Assembly (NCBI GenBank): GCA_003598085.1
Contig: QZKU01000144.1
Coordinates: 13,265-77,264 of the forward strand
Direction: 5' to 3'
DNA from: Candidatus Abyssobacteria bacterium SURF_5
Lineage (GTDB): Bacteria; Abyssobacteria; SURF-5
Length of the DNA stretch: 64,000 nt
The translations under genes were made by a program, and so were the position numbers. The first letter of the stretch is position 1; every line of letters starts with the position of its first letter. This document shows, in pieces, positions 42,819 through 50,818 of this stretch. The notes under the pieces were generated by a model. The model saw only the letters and a program-made list of their open reading frames with translations. It was not told where the DNA came from and ran no database searches.

Positions 42819-43861
42819 ACATGTTCTCCTTCGAAAATGGATAGCGCCGAATGTTCATAAATTTCATCAAGAACGGCGGCAACCGCGGCCACCTGTTCAA
42901 CAGCGGGATCAAAGCGGCTGTTTTCAGCAAGCTGCCACGCCCACTCAAGAGCGGCCCGACCGCCCCATTCGTCCGGCGGCTTCGCTATCACTTGTCGGGA
43001 AGTCCCGCGAAACAATTCAGCCTGAAAATCATAGAACGAGCCGTTCACATTCATGAGCGATAACGTTCCCGCCGTGCCGTAAAAAGACGCTTCGATCACT
43101 GCGTCGCAGCCGGCCGAAAGATGCCACGAGCACGCGAGGGTGACCACCGCGCCGCTCTCGAGCGTCAGTTGAGCCGCCGCGTAATCTTCGACGGACTCGA
43201 GCCGGTCTGCAAGCGGCTTGCCCTTGGCAAAGAGCCTGCTCGAAACTCGTCTGACTCGCGGGAAGTCGAGCGTCCAGAGCGCGAGATCGACGAGATGAAT
43301 GCCCAGATCGATGACGCACCCGCCGCCGGACTTCTCCGGCTCATAAAACCACGGCTTGTCCGGCCCGTATGCATTGTGGAAAACGAGATTGACCGAAAAT
43401 ACTTCGCCAATTTCGCCGCTTCGAATCAGCCCGCGGATCGATTGTATTCCTCGCAGATGGCGGTAGGAAAGGTCGACCGCCAGCAACCGATCAGCTTTCC
43501 GGGCGGCGTCAATGACCGATGCAGCCTCGGCAAATGAGCGGCCGAGCGGTTTCTGGCAGAAGACAGCCAGGCCGCATTGAAGCGCCGAGATCGACTGCTG
43601 CGCATGCAGAGCGCTCGGCGTGGCGATGACGACCGCATCAAGCCCGCACTGAAGCAATTCATCCAGTGAGCCGCACAACTCGGCGTGGGGCGCGCATTCG
43701 GCAGCCTTTCTTGCCGCCTCCGGTAGCGGGTCGGCGATCGCGGCCACCTCCAGCATTTCGCCCTTCGCCAGCGATTCGAGTCGATGGCGGCCGATCCAGC
43801 CGACGCCAAGGAAACCTATCCGTTTGCGGGCAACGCGCACGCTGTTATCGAGCTTGCTCAT
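42779..43861 (-). CDS. Gfo/Idh/MocA-family oxidoreductase
   Basis: 360 residues. NAD(P)-binding motif RIGFLGVGWIGRHRLESLA, then ADP-binding-type VVIATPSALHA and the lysine motif FCQKPLGRSFAEA (Gln replaces the usual Glu of EKP). C-terminal domain with VFHNAYGPDKPWFY, GGGCVIDLGIHLVDLALWTL. It oxidises or reduces a sugar or inositol derivative. The start overlaps the MDR dehydrogenase stop (ATGA) and its end overlaps the small hypothetical gene. With the dehydrogenase and the two epimerases it forms a sugar-modifying set. Confidence 0.85.
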   Translation of the reverse strand: MSKLDNSVRVARKRIGFLGVGWIGRHRLESLAKGEMLEVAAIADPLPEAARKAAECAPHAELCGSLDELLQCGLDAVVIATPSALHAQQSISALQCGLAVFCQKPLGRSFAEAASVIDAARKADRLLAVDLSYRHLRGIQSIRGLIRSGEIGEVFSVNLVFHNAYGPDKPWFYEPEKSGGGCVIDLGIHLVDLALWTLDFPRVRRVSSRLFAKGKPLADRLESVEDYAAAQLTLESGAVVTLACSWHLSAGCDAVIEASFYGTAGTLSLMNVNGSFYDFQAELFRGTSRQVIAKPPDEWGGRAALEWAWQLAENSRFDPAVEQVAAVAAVLDEIYEHSALSIFEGEHVWQGNPGKPPIMT

Positions 43862-44877
43862 GGGAAGACAAGCGCTTTCACAAAACCATCCGGACGCGAA
43901 CGCAGCAATTGGAAAGCCTCGGACAATTGCTCCAGCGGGAAGGTGTGCGTGCAGAGGGATTGGAAGGGCAGCTCTCCCCGGGCCGCGGCATCTACCGCTT
44001 CGCGTATCCCCTTCATATAAATTGACTGATCGCGCTCATGAGCGTTTATCACATCAAGGCCGCGCCAGTTCCACAACTGCATGTTCACCTGGCGGGGGCC
44101 GTCCTGATGATAGCCCGCAATGATCAGCCGCCCGCGAACAGATGTCAGTTCTGCGGCCAGGTCAAGAGGCCACTGCTGCCCGGTCGCCTCGATCACGCGC
44201 TCGCACCAGTTCTCGCCGGTCAGTTTCTTGACGTTCTCGATGACTCGCCAATGATCATCCATGAGGATAGCTTGTCTCGCGCCCAAAGATGAGGCGAGAT
44301 CGAGCGCATGTTTTTTCCGCGCAACAGCGATGACTCGAACGCCTGCCCGAGCCGCAAGAATCGTGAGGAGCGCTCCGAGAAATCCGATACCGACGATCGC
44401 CACCGTTTGTCCGCGTTCAATGTTGCTGCGATGGAAAATGTTCATGGCGCATCCGAGCGGCTCGCCGGGGAATGGGATTCCGCTCAATGCGTCCGGCAAC
44501 GGAATAACTGTGTTTGCGGGAGCAATGTCGTATTCGGCGTACGCGCGCTCGGAAAGGAAAGTCACTCGCCGGCCGGGTTGGAGGTGGTCTACTCGCGGTC
44601 CGACGGCGTCGATTCGGCCCCACGCCTCATGTCCGGGCGCGCCGGGTTGAAGAGGATAATGAAACCAGGGGCGGCCTTCCCAGACAGGGAAATCGGATGC
44701 GCACACGCCGCATCCTTCTATTTTTATTCGCACCTCGCCTTCGGCCGGGGTCGGAATCGGCGCTTCGATGAGCTCGATGCGTTCGGGTCCGGCAAAGACG
44801 GCAGACTTTCCTGTCTCACGGGCGCGTTCAAGGTGCTCTTCTCGGTGAATGCTTGTTTGCAGGACGTGTTTGTTCAT
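43858..44877 (-). CDS. zinc-dependent MDR alcohol/polyol dehydrogenase
   Basis: 339 residues. The catalytic zinc site is visible: Cys59 (GCGVCASD) and His83-Glu84 (APGHEAWGRI). The structural four-cysteine zinc loop is missing, as in a subset of the family. The cofactor motif is VAIVGIGFLGALLTILAARAG. It is like L-threonine/sorbitol dehydrogenases and probably oxidises a hydroxyl of a sugar intermediate. ATGA overlaps on both sides tie it to the fusion gene upstream and the Gfo/Idh gene downstream. Confidence 0.85.
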   Translation of the reverse strand: MNKHVLQTSIHREEHLERARETGKSAVFAGPERIELIEAPIPTPAEGEVRIKIEGCGVCASDFPVWEGRPWFHYPLQPGAPGHEAWGRIDAVGPRVDHLQPGRRVTFLSERAYAEYDIAPANTVIPLPDALSGIPFPGEPLGCAMNIFHRSNIERGQTVAIVGIGFLGALLTILAARAGVRVIAVARKKHALDLASSLGARQAILMDDHWRVIENVKKLTGENWCERVIEATGQQWPLDLAAELTSVRGRLIIAGYHQDGPRQVNMQLWNWRGLDVINAHERDQSIYMKGIREAVDAAARGELPFQSLCTHTFPLEQLSEAFQLLRSRPDGFVKALVFP

Positions 44878-46955
44878 GAGGCGATTTCTCTTGCGGGCGA
44901 TTCGACACGGAAAAGACTTTCATTCTCGAGCAGCCAGCGATGAAGAATTTCGACTCCTTCCCGGACACTTGTTTTCGGAGTCCAACCGGTGGCGGCGTTG
45001 AAGGCTCTCGTGTCCGAAACATAATAGCGCTGATCCCCTTTGCGCCAGGGGCCGAATTTGATTTCCGGCCGCTCCCCCCGCAATTCGGCAATGAGATCGA
45101 GTATTTCCCGGAGGCTGGTTGTGTTGTTCGTGCCGCCGCCGATATTGAAGGCTCTTCCGCAGACGATGTCGATGTGCTTGTGCGCCAGCAGCAGAGCGTC
45201 AATCAGGTCCTCGACGAACAAAATGTCGCGCACCTGTTTGCCGTCGCCATAAAGAATTATCGGTTCTCCCTGCAGCGAGCGGATCAGGAAATGGGCAACC
45301 CATCCCTGATCTTCGGTTCCGAATTGACGCGTGCCATAGATGCAGCTCATGCGAAAAACGACCGCGGGCAGATTGAATGTGCGGGCGTAATCGATCACGT
45401 ATTGATCGGCCGTCCCTTTCGAGCAACCGTAGGGGCTGTAGAAATCGAGCGGAAAGGATTCATCAAATCCGTGAGAGTGTATGATGGATTCCGCAGGTCG
45501 ATATCTCGTGGGCGCCTCGCAGAGTCTCACGCTCTTCATCTCTCCGTACACTTTATTTGTTGAGGTGAACAGGAGCGGCGGCGGGTTTCTCAGCGTCCTG
45601 AGAGCTTCAAGAAGATTCAGGGTGCCGCGGGCGTTCACCTCGAAATCGGTCGCGGGATCGATCAGCGCCGAGGTTACAGCCACCTGCGCGGCAAAATGAA
45701 ATATGCCCTCGACGCTTCGAACCGCATCCTTGACGACAAAAGGATCGCGAATGTCCGCAATCTGGAGTCTGACGGAATGGCCATGCAGTTCCCGCAGCCA
45801 TTTCACGTTTTTTTCGACGCCCGACCGCGAGAGATTGTCCAGGAGCAGAACCGTGCGCCCTTGCGAAAGGAGCCTATGGGCGAGATTGGTCCCGATAAAG
45901 CCCGCTCCACCGGTGATGAGAACGTCGGACTTCGAATTGTTGCCGCCGTCGCGCGGGAGCCTCATTCGAGGGAGAACGAGGTCAGCCTTTCGGCCCTCTC
46001 CATTCGAACTATACATTCGGTCGAATGCCCTGACTCCTTCGATGCCCTCGGCCGACCAGATGCGGTACAACAGTTTCTCTGTACCTTGACATTGTTTCAG
46101 TCCGAAATGATAATGCCGCTCATCCTGATGAAAACCTTCCTGGTGCGCGCATTCCGGGTGAAGATCATAACCCGCATACCAGTAGGCGCGCGGGACGGGC
46201 GCGTCAAGAAATTTCACGAATTCCTTAAGCTGGCGGAAACCGTCGTGGCGCCACGTCGAGTAGCCTGCCTCGGTTATCCATATTTCCGCGCCTATCCCGT
46301 GGCGGTCGAGCACCTCTTGAATCTGTTGAATCGATTGGGTCCAGCCGGCCCAGGCCGACTCCCACGTTTTCGGAAAGCCGTGGACGCCGACGACATCTAT
46401 ATATCTGGTGACACCGGCTCGGCATATGACATCGAGCCACTGATAATCCGCCGACGACATCCCTCCAAGAACCGTCTTTTTGCCTCTCTGCTTCGCCCAG
46501 TAGGCGGCGGCGCCAACCATCTCGCAAAAGATTTTCCAGCCCGGGTCCAGGTAATAATCCCATTCAATCAGGTTATTTGGTTCATTCCATAATTCCACAT
46601 AGTCGAAACAGTTCCCGTAGCGGGTGATAATGACATCGAGAAAATCGGCGTACGCCTTCGGGTCGCGAGGCGGCGAGGAAACTTTGGGAACAATGCCCAG
46701 AGAAGGCGGCGTATAATTCAGGCACGGAAGAAGATTGACCTCTTTTGCCAGACGCGGCATGAGCCAGTCGTACCATTTCATGCCGCCTTCAGCGTGCCAG
46801 TCGGCCCAGGAGACGGCCATCCGCAATTCTTTCACGTCCAGCTTCTTCAGGTCGGCGACCACTGCCTCAACGTGCTCATATTCGCCCGGTCGCAGCCATT
46901 CGACAATACCGACGACAGGAGCGGCGGAAGTATGCAATTTTTTGGGCGTTTTCAT
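44874..46955 (-). CDS. fusion protein: GH39-like glycosidase domain plus NAD-dependent epimerase/dehydratase
   Basis: 693 residues, two enzymes in one frame. Residues 1-325 are a clan-A type TIM-barrel glycosidase, with acid/base Glu125 in VELWNEPNN and nucleophile Glu229 in IWITEAGYS; YWYAGYD and WHAEGGMKWYDW are typical of GH39/GH5-like barrels. After a short linker, 344-685 is an extended SDR with VLITGGAGFIG (345-355), catalytic Tyr509/Lys513 in YGCSK and NIGGG; the sequence is near CDP-tyvelose/paratose-type epimerases. No signal peptide, so the glycosidase half should be cytoplasmic, which is odd for a hydrolase and suggests a biosynthetic or trimming role (inference). Coupled to both neighbours by ATGA. 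Confidence 0.82.
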   Translation of the reverse strand: MKTPKKLHTSAAPVVGIVEWLRPGEYEHVEAVVADLKKLDVKELRMAVSWADWHAEGGMKWYDWLMPRLAKEVNLLPCLNYTPPSLGIVPKVSSPPRDPKAYADFLDVIITRYGNCFDYVELWNEPNNLIEWDYYLDPGWKIFCEMVGAAAYWAKQRGKKTVLGGMSSADYQWLDVICRAGVTRYIDVVGVHGFPKTWESAWAGWTQSIQQIQEVLDRHGIGAEIWITEAGYSTWRHDGFRQLKEFVKFLDAPVPRAYWYAGYDLHPECAHQEGFHQDERHYHFGLKQCQGTEKLLYRIWSAEGIEGVRAFDRMYSSNGEGRKADLVLPRMRLPRDGGNNSKSDVLITGGAGFIGTNLAHRLLSQGRTVLLLDNLSRSGVEKNVKWLRELHGHSVRLQIADIRDPFVVKDAVRSVEGIFHFAAQVAVTSALIDPATDFEVNARGTLNLLEALRTLRNPPPLLFTSTNKVYGEMKSVRLCEAPTRYRPAESIIHSHGFDESFPLDFYSPYGCSKGTADQYVIDYARTFNLPAVVFRMSCIYGTRQFGTEDQGWVAHFLIRSLQGEPIILYGDGKQVRDILFVEDLIDALLLAHKHIDIVCGRAFNIGGGTNNTTSLREILDLIAELRGERPEIKFGPWRKGDQRYYVSDTRAFNAATGWTPKTSVREGVEILHRWLLENESLFRVESPAREIAS

Positions 46956-48193
46956 ATGGTAAGTCCCCGCTTGTCCAATTCCATTTTGGCCAGATCCACT
47001 CCGTCAAACGCTTCTTGACCCTGCAGCCAGTCGGCCAGTTCATCGAGCCCCTGCTCAAGCGTGACTCGGGGTTTGTAGCCGAGGAATTTTTCAGCGCGTT
47101 CGATATCTGCAAAACAATGTCTGATGTCGCCCATACGATACTTCCCCGTCACTATCGGCTGAAGGTCCTCCTTTCCGACTACCTTTGCCATTGCCTTCGC
47201 CACTTCAGTGACCGAGTATGAATGTCCACTTCCTATATTAAAAACGGATTCATCCGTTGTGTTTTCAAGGGCCAGCCGGCAGGCGCGCACAATGTCATGG
47301 ACGCTTACGAAATCACGCCGCTGGAGGCCGTCCTCGAAGATCAGAGGCGGCTTGTCGTTGAGGTAACGCGAGGCGAAAATGGCAAGAACTCCGGTATAAG
47401 GGTTTGATAATGCCTGCCGCGTTCCGTAAACATTAAAAAACCGTAGCGCGGCCACCGGAATGCCGTAGCTGCGGCCGAAGATTAGGCACATTTGCTCCTG
47501 ATCATATTTCGTCAGCGCGTATATCGAAGCCAGAGATGGCTGTTTGGTCTCGGGAGTGGGTACCGGACTAAGAGGCAAACCGTCGCCGTCAATTAATTCC
47601 CATTGGCCGCCTTTCAACTGGTCGTGCGTTCGCATGACACCCGCCTGCACAGTCCCGTCGGAAGCACGATATAGCCCCTCTCCATAAATGCTCATACTCG
47701 AAGCAATAATCAGCTTCGCGACCGGAAACCGGATCAAATTCTGCAGGAGGACCGCGGTACCTGTTGAATTAATACTCGAATACGTGTCGATCTGGTACAT
47801 GCTTTGGCCCACGCCGACGGCGGCGGCGAAATGAAATACCGCATCTATCCCCCGAAGGCTTTTGTTTAAGAGATCTGCGTCGCGGACATCTCCGATAACA
47901 AGTTCGGCGTCCCGGTTCAGATAACACGGATACGTACCCAGTTCCCCGTGAACCTGGGGAGAAAGATTATCGAGGACCCTCACGCGATGCCCGTGAACCA
48001 TCAACTCGTCAACAAGGTGAGAACCAATGAAGCCGGCGCCGCCTATGATGAGAACATGCTTCGGGGATAGGTCGATGTTGGTCGTTCTGTTCCTGCGATC
48101 GGTGGGTCGAAATCCCCCGCGCTCCGCCGAATCGATCTCTGAATCTTCTTTATTCCGGCCGTTTCCGCAGGGGTGTAACTCGCTGTTGCTCAC
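46952..48193 (-). CDS. NAD-dependent epimerase/dehydratase
   Basis: 413 residues, GTG start with SD AAGGAG. Residues 1-45 are charged and non-conserved; the extended SDR starts at HVLIIGGAGFIGSHLVDEL. Catalytic Tyr/Lys appears as YALTKYDQEQM, followed by VAALRFFNVYGTRQALSNPYTGVLAIFASRYL, typical of UDP-glucose/galacturonate 4-epimerases. It probably makes the activated sugar used by the glycosyltransferases to the left. It is the first gene of the minus-strand cluster, and its stop overlaps the fusion gene start. Confidence 0.85.
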   Translation of the reverse strand: MSNSELHPCGNGRNKEDSEIDSAERGGFRPTDRRNRTTNIDLSPKHVLIIGGAGFIGSHLVDELMVHGHRVRVLDNLSPQVHGELGTYPCYLNRDAELVIGDVRDADLLNKSLRGIDAVFHFAAAVGVGQSMYQIDTYSSINSTGTAVLLQNLIRFPVAKLIIASSMSIYGEGLYRASDGTVQAGVMRTHDQLKGGQWELIDGDGLPLSPVPTPETKQPSLASIYALTKYDQEQMCLIFGRSYGIPVAALRFFNVYGTRQALSNPYTGVLAIFASRYLNDKPPLIFEDGLQRRDFVSVHDIVRACRLALENTTDESVFNIGSGHSYSVTEVAKAMAKVVGKEDLQPIVTGKYRMGDIRHCFADIERAEKFLGYKPRVTLEQGLDELADWLQGQEAFDGVDLAKMELDKRGLTI

Positions 48194-48618
48194 TCACCAT
48201 CTCCTTCTTGTTATGAGGATGAGATACCGGCTTCAATTGAGGGTTGCCCGCGGCGAAAGGTAATGAATTGCCGCCTCTTCACGGTTCAGGGCGGCGGGAA
48301 TATTGCGGCTGTCTCTGGTTTTTGAACTTCTGATTATCAGGAAAAATCGCTGCCTTGCCACCTCTCCTCTTTGATTGTGCTGTTTCAGAAAACTCATTAT
48401 TTGTTAACATTATGCATTACCGAAAATTTACTCGCTAGACTGATTTTGCAGCGATTGCCAGCTTTCGGCCCCCAATGAACCGCATCGTTCACGCATGAAT
48501 GATTTCAGTTGTGCGGATTGTTCTCATGCGGCGTTTTTTTGTTTTCAAAGCGGACGGAGATAGAAGACACTACAGCGGAAAACGGCGGTTTATTAGTGGA
48601 AGTCTGTAGGAGGCAAGC
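48194..48618. other. intergenic region with a possible plus-strand terminator
   Basis: 425 bp without a gene. It is the 5' side of the glycan cluster and the 3' side of the ubi operon, so a promoter for the epimerase gene should lie in it; none stands out. One hairpin followed by T7 is listed separately. Confidence 0.45.
48492..48540 (+). terminator. possible rho-independent terminator
   Basis: CGCATGA (48492-48498) and TCATGCG (48524-48530) pair perfectly around a 25-nt loop, and GCG plus seven T follow. It is oriented for plus-strand transcripts although both flanking genes are on the minus strand, so a small RNA or readthrough control is possible. The long loop makes it uncertain. Confidence 0.3.
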
Positions 48619-49482
48619 TTAGCTCAGGTAGATGTCCAGGATCGTGAGCGACATGAGGATGACGCTTACCGTCCCGTTGACATTAAAGAAGGCGGTATTG
48701 ACCCGCGAGAGGTCATTCGGCCGAACAATGAGGTGCTCGTAGACGAGCAAAGCGGCGACGAGCAGAATACCGGCGAAAAAGGCTACTCCGAGATGAGCAA
48801 TCGCCGAAACGACCAGCAATATGCCCACCATCGCGGCGTGCAAGAGCGCGGAAACAAACAGGGCAGGCGCCAGCCCGATGCGGCGGGGCAGTGAATACAG
48901 GCCCACCCGCTCATCGAACTCCACATCCTGACAGGCGTAGATGATGTCAAAGCCGGCGGTCCACAGTAAGACTGCGAGACCAAGCAGCAGAGGAATTAAC
49001 GAAATGGATTCGGAAATGGCGATCCACGCGCCGACGGGCGCGATCGCGAGCGACAGCCCGAGCAGAAAATGAGATGAACTGGTGAATCGTTTCGTGTAGG
49101 AATATCCGAGAATTACCGCCAGCGCGACCGGCGACAGAGCAAATGCGAGCCGGTTAAGCTGGTATGCCGAGAAAACGAACAGGCCGGCCATGACGACCAA
49201 AAAGGACGCGGTTTCCGCAATGGTCAGTTTGCCGGCGGGAATCGGGCGTTGCGCGGTGCGGGGGTTAAGCGCGTCATAGCGCGCGTCGGCGATCCGATTA
49301 AACGACATTGCGGCGCTGCGTGCGCCCACCATGCACATCAGAATCCAGAAAAGCTGGCTGCTGTCGGGCATGCCGCCGGCCGCGAGGAACGCGCTCATGA
49401 TCGCGAATGGAAGCGCGAATACGGTATGCGAAAACTTTATCATTTCGAGGATTATTCTTACTTTTCTAAAAAACGAGTTCAC
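48619..49482 (-). CDS. UbiA-family prenyltransferase
   Basis: 287 residues from the GTG at 49482, which overlaps the ubiX stop (GTGA); the frame extends into ubiX without signals. About eight membrane helices. The two aspartate motifs are NRIADARYDALNPRTAQRPIPAGKLT (NDxxxD-like, near 72-77) and ACQDVEFDERVGLYSLPRRIG (near 195). It transfers a polyprenyl chain to an aromatic acid in the inner membrane. With UbiD, UbiX and UbiE genes and no ubiquinone hydroxylases, the acceptor may be 1,4-dihydroxy-6-naphthoate, as for MqnP of the futalosine pathway (inference); 4-hydroxybenzoate is the alternative. Confidence 0.85.
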   Translation of the reverse strand: MNSFFRKVRIILEMIKFSHTVFALPFAIMSAFLAAGGMPDSSQLFWILMCMVGARSAAMSFNRIADARYDALNPRTAQRPIPAGKLTIAETASFLVVMAGLFVFSAYQLNRLAFALSPVALAVILGYSYTKRFTSSSHFLLGLSLAIAPVGAWIAISESISLIPLLLGLAVLLWTAGFDIIYACQDVEFDERVGLYSLPRRIGLAPALFVSALLHAAMVGILLVVSAIAHLGVAFFAGILLVAALLVYEHLIVRPNDLSRVNTAFFNVNGTVSVILMSLTILDIYLS

Positions 49483-50093
49483 GCGCCTTTTCCCCAACCG
49501 AACCGATGATCGCCGGCCCCAAGCTGGTTCAGCACCTTGCCGACAACAAAGCCGACCATATCGTCGATATCCCGCGGATCGTGATAGAAAGCAGGCGCCG
49601 CCGGAAGGATGCACGCGCCCGCCCGCGACGCTCGCAACATGTTTTCGATCTCGATAATGCCAAGCGGAGTCTCCCGCGGCACGAGAACGAGCGGGCGCCT
49701 CTCCTTCAGCGTCACCTCCGCCGCCCGCAGAATCAGGTTTGTGCCCAGTCCCGAAGCGACTCCCGCCAGCGTCGACATGCTGCAGGGGACAACGACCATC
49801 GCGTCGATAGGGAACGAGCCGCTCGCAATCGGGGCGCTGACATCTTCATAATGATAATAGGACACATGCGGCGCCGCCCGGCCAACCAGACGCTCGACCG
49901 AGAAATGGCTCAGGTCGACCGCAAGCTTCAGCTCGTGCTGGAGAACAAGTGAGGCGGGCTTGGAGATGGTCAGGTAAACTTTGTGCTCCCGTTCGATCAG
50001 CGCCTGCAGCAGGCGCACGGCGTAGAGCGCTCCGCTCGCTCCGCTGATCGCAACGGTAAACCTCTTCGTTTGATCCGATGGCAGGGTCGTCAT
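49479..50093 (-). CDS. ubiX: UbiX-family flavin prenyltransferase
   Basis: 204 residues. ISGASGALYAVRLLQAL binds FMN. VVVPCSMSTLAGVASGLGTNLILRAAEVTLKERRPLVLVPRETPLG contains the conserved Ser/Cys and Glu/Arg residues of the active site. It builds prenylated FMN from dimethylallyl phosphate and FMN, the cofactor of UbiD decarboxylases. It lies between ubiE (11 bp) and the UbiA gene (overlapping) in the operon and so serves the UbiD gene at 50.8 kb. Confidence 0.93.
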   Translation of the reverse strand: MTTLPSDQTKRFTVAISGASGALYAVRLLQALIEREHKVYLTISKPASLVLQHELKLAVDLSHFSVERLVGRAAPHVSYYHYEDVSAPIASGSFPIDAMVVVPCSMSTLAGVASGLGTNLILRAAEVTLKERRPLVLVPRETPLGIIEIENMLRASRAGACILPAAPAFYHDPRDIDDMVGFVVGKVLNQLGAGDHRFGWGKGA

Positions 50094-50104
50094 TTTTGGA
50101 TTCC

Positions 50105-50818
50105 TCAGCTGTCTTTTTGCGCGACGTACAGGGTAACGATTCCCAGGCTCAGACTCCTGACACTAATGTTAACAAGTCCGCAGTCGGCCAGGCAAGCCGC
50201 CATCTCCTCTTTCGAGGCAAACTTGAGGACCGACGCGGGCAGATAGGAATAGGCATCGTTCCCCGCACGCGAAATCATGCGACCGACGAGCGGGAGCAGC
50301 CTCGTGAAATACAGCAGATAGATGCCGCCAATAAGCTTGTTCTGCGGCAGGCTGAACTCGAGGACAACGACCTTTCCGCCTCGTCTGGTCACGCGCGCCA
50401 TCTCGCGAATGCCTCCCTTCAAATCGGAGACGTTTCTGATGCCGAATGCGACCGAGACGATGTCGAAGGCGCCATCGAGAAATGGAAGCTGCAACGTGTC
50501 GGCGGCGACCAGCGCAACCTTGCCCGCCGTCCCGCCGGCGCCGGAAAGCTTCCTCTTCCCGAGGCCGAGCATCTCGGGCGTGAAATCGCCCCCGACAACC
50601 AGCCCCGCACCGTTCATGTTTCGCGCGTACTCGATGGCAAGGTCGCCCGTGCCGGAACAGACATCGAGCACCAGCTTCTCACTACCCGAGGCTGTTGCCT
50701 GCACCGTTTTGCTGCGCCAGCGCTTGTCCTGGTTGAGGCTGAGCAGGTGATTCAGGAAATCGTAGCGACGCGCTATCGAGGCGAACATCGAGCGAATGAC
50801 GGCGGCATCCCTCTTCAT
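50105..50818 (-). CDS. UbiE/MenG-family quinone C-methyltransferase
   Basis: Start at ATG 50818, overlapping the UbiD stop (ATGA); upstream extension lies inside ubiD. 237 residues. N-terminal FASIARRYDFLNHLLSLNQDKRWR is the UbiE/COQ5 signature. The SAM motif LVLDVCSGTGDLAIEYAR is followed by FGIRNVSDLKGGIREMARVTRRGGKVVVLEFSLP. It methylates the demethylated quinone as the last step of menaquinone synthesis (or ubiquinone). The neighbourhood favours menaquinone (see UbiD). Confidence 0.9.
   Translation of the reverse strand: MKRDAAVIRSMFASIARRYDFLNHLLSLNQDKRWRSKTVQATASGSEKLVLDVCSGTGDLAIEYARNMNGAGLVVGGDFTPEMLGLGKRKLSGAGGTAGKVALVAADTLQLPFLDGAFDIVSVAFGIRNVSDLKGGIREMARVTRRGGKVVVLEFSLPQNKLIGGIYLLYFTRLLPLVGRMISRAGNDAYSYLPASVLKFASKEEMAACLADCGLVNISVRSLSLGIVTLYVAQKDS

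Noticed and set aside
49483-49614. N-terminal extension of the UbiA protein
   Set aside because: It lies inside ubiX in another frame and has no signals; GTGA coupling at 49482 is preferred.
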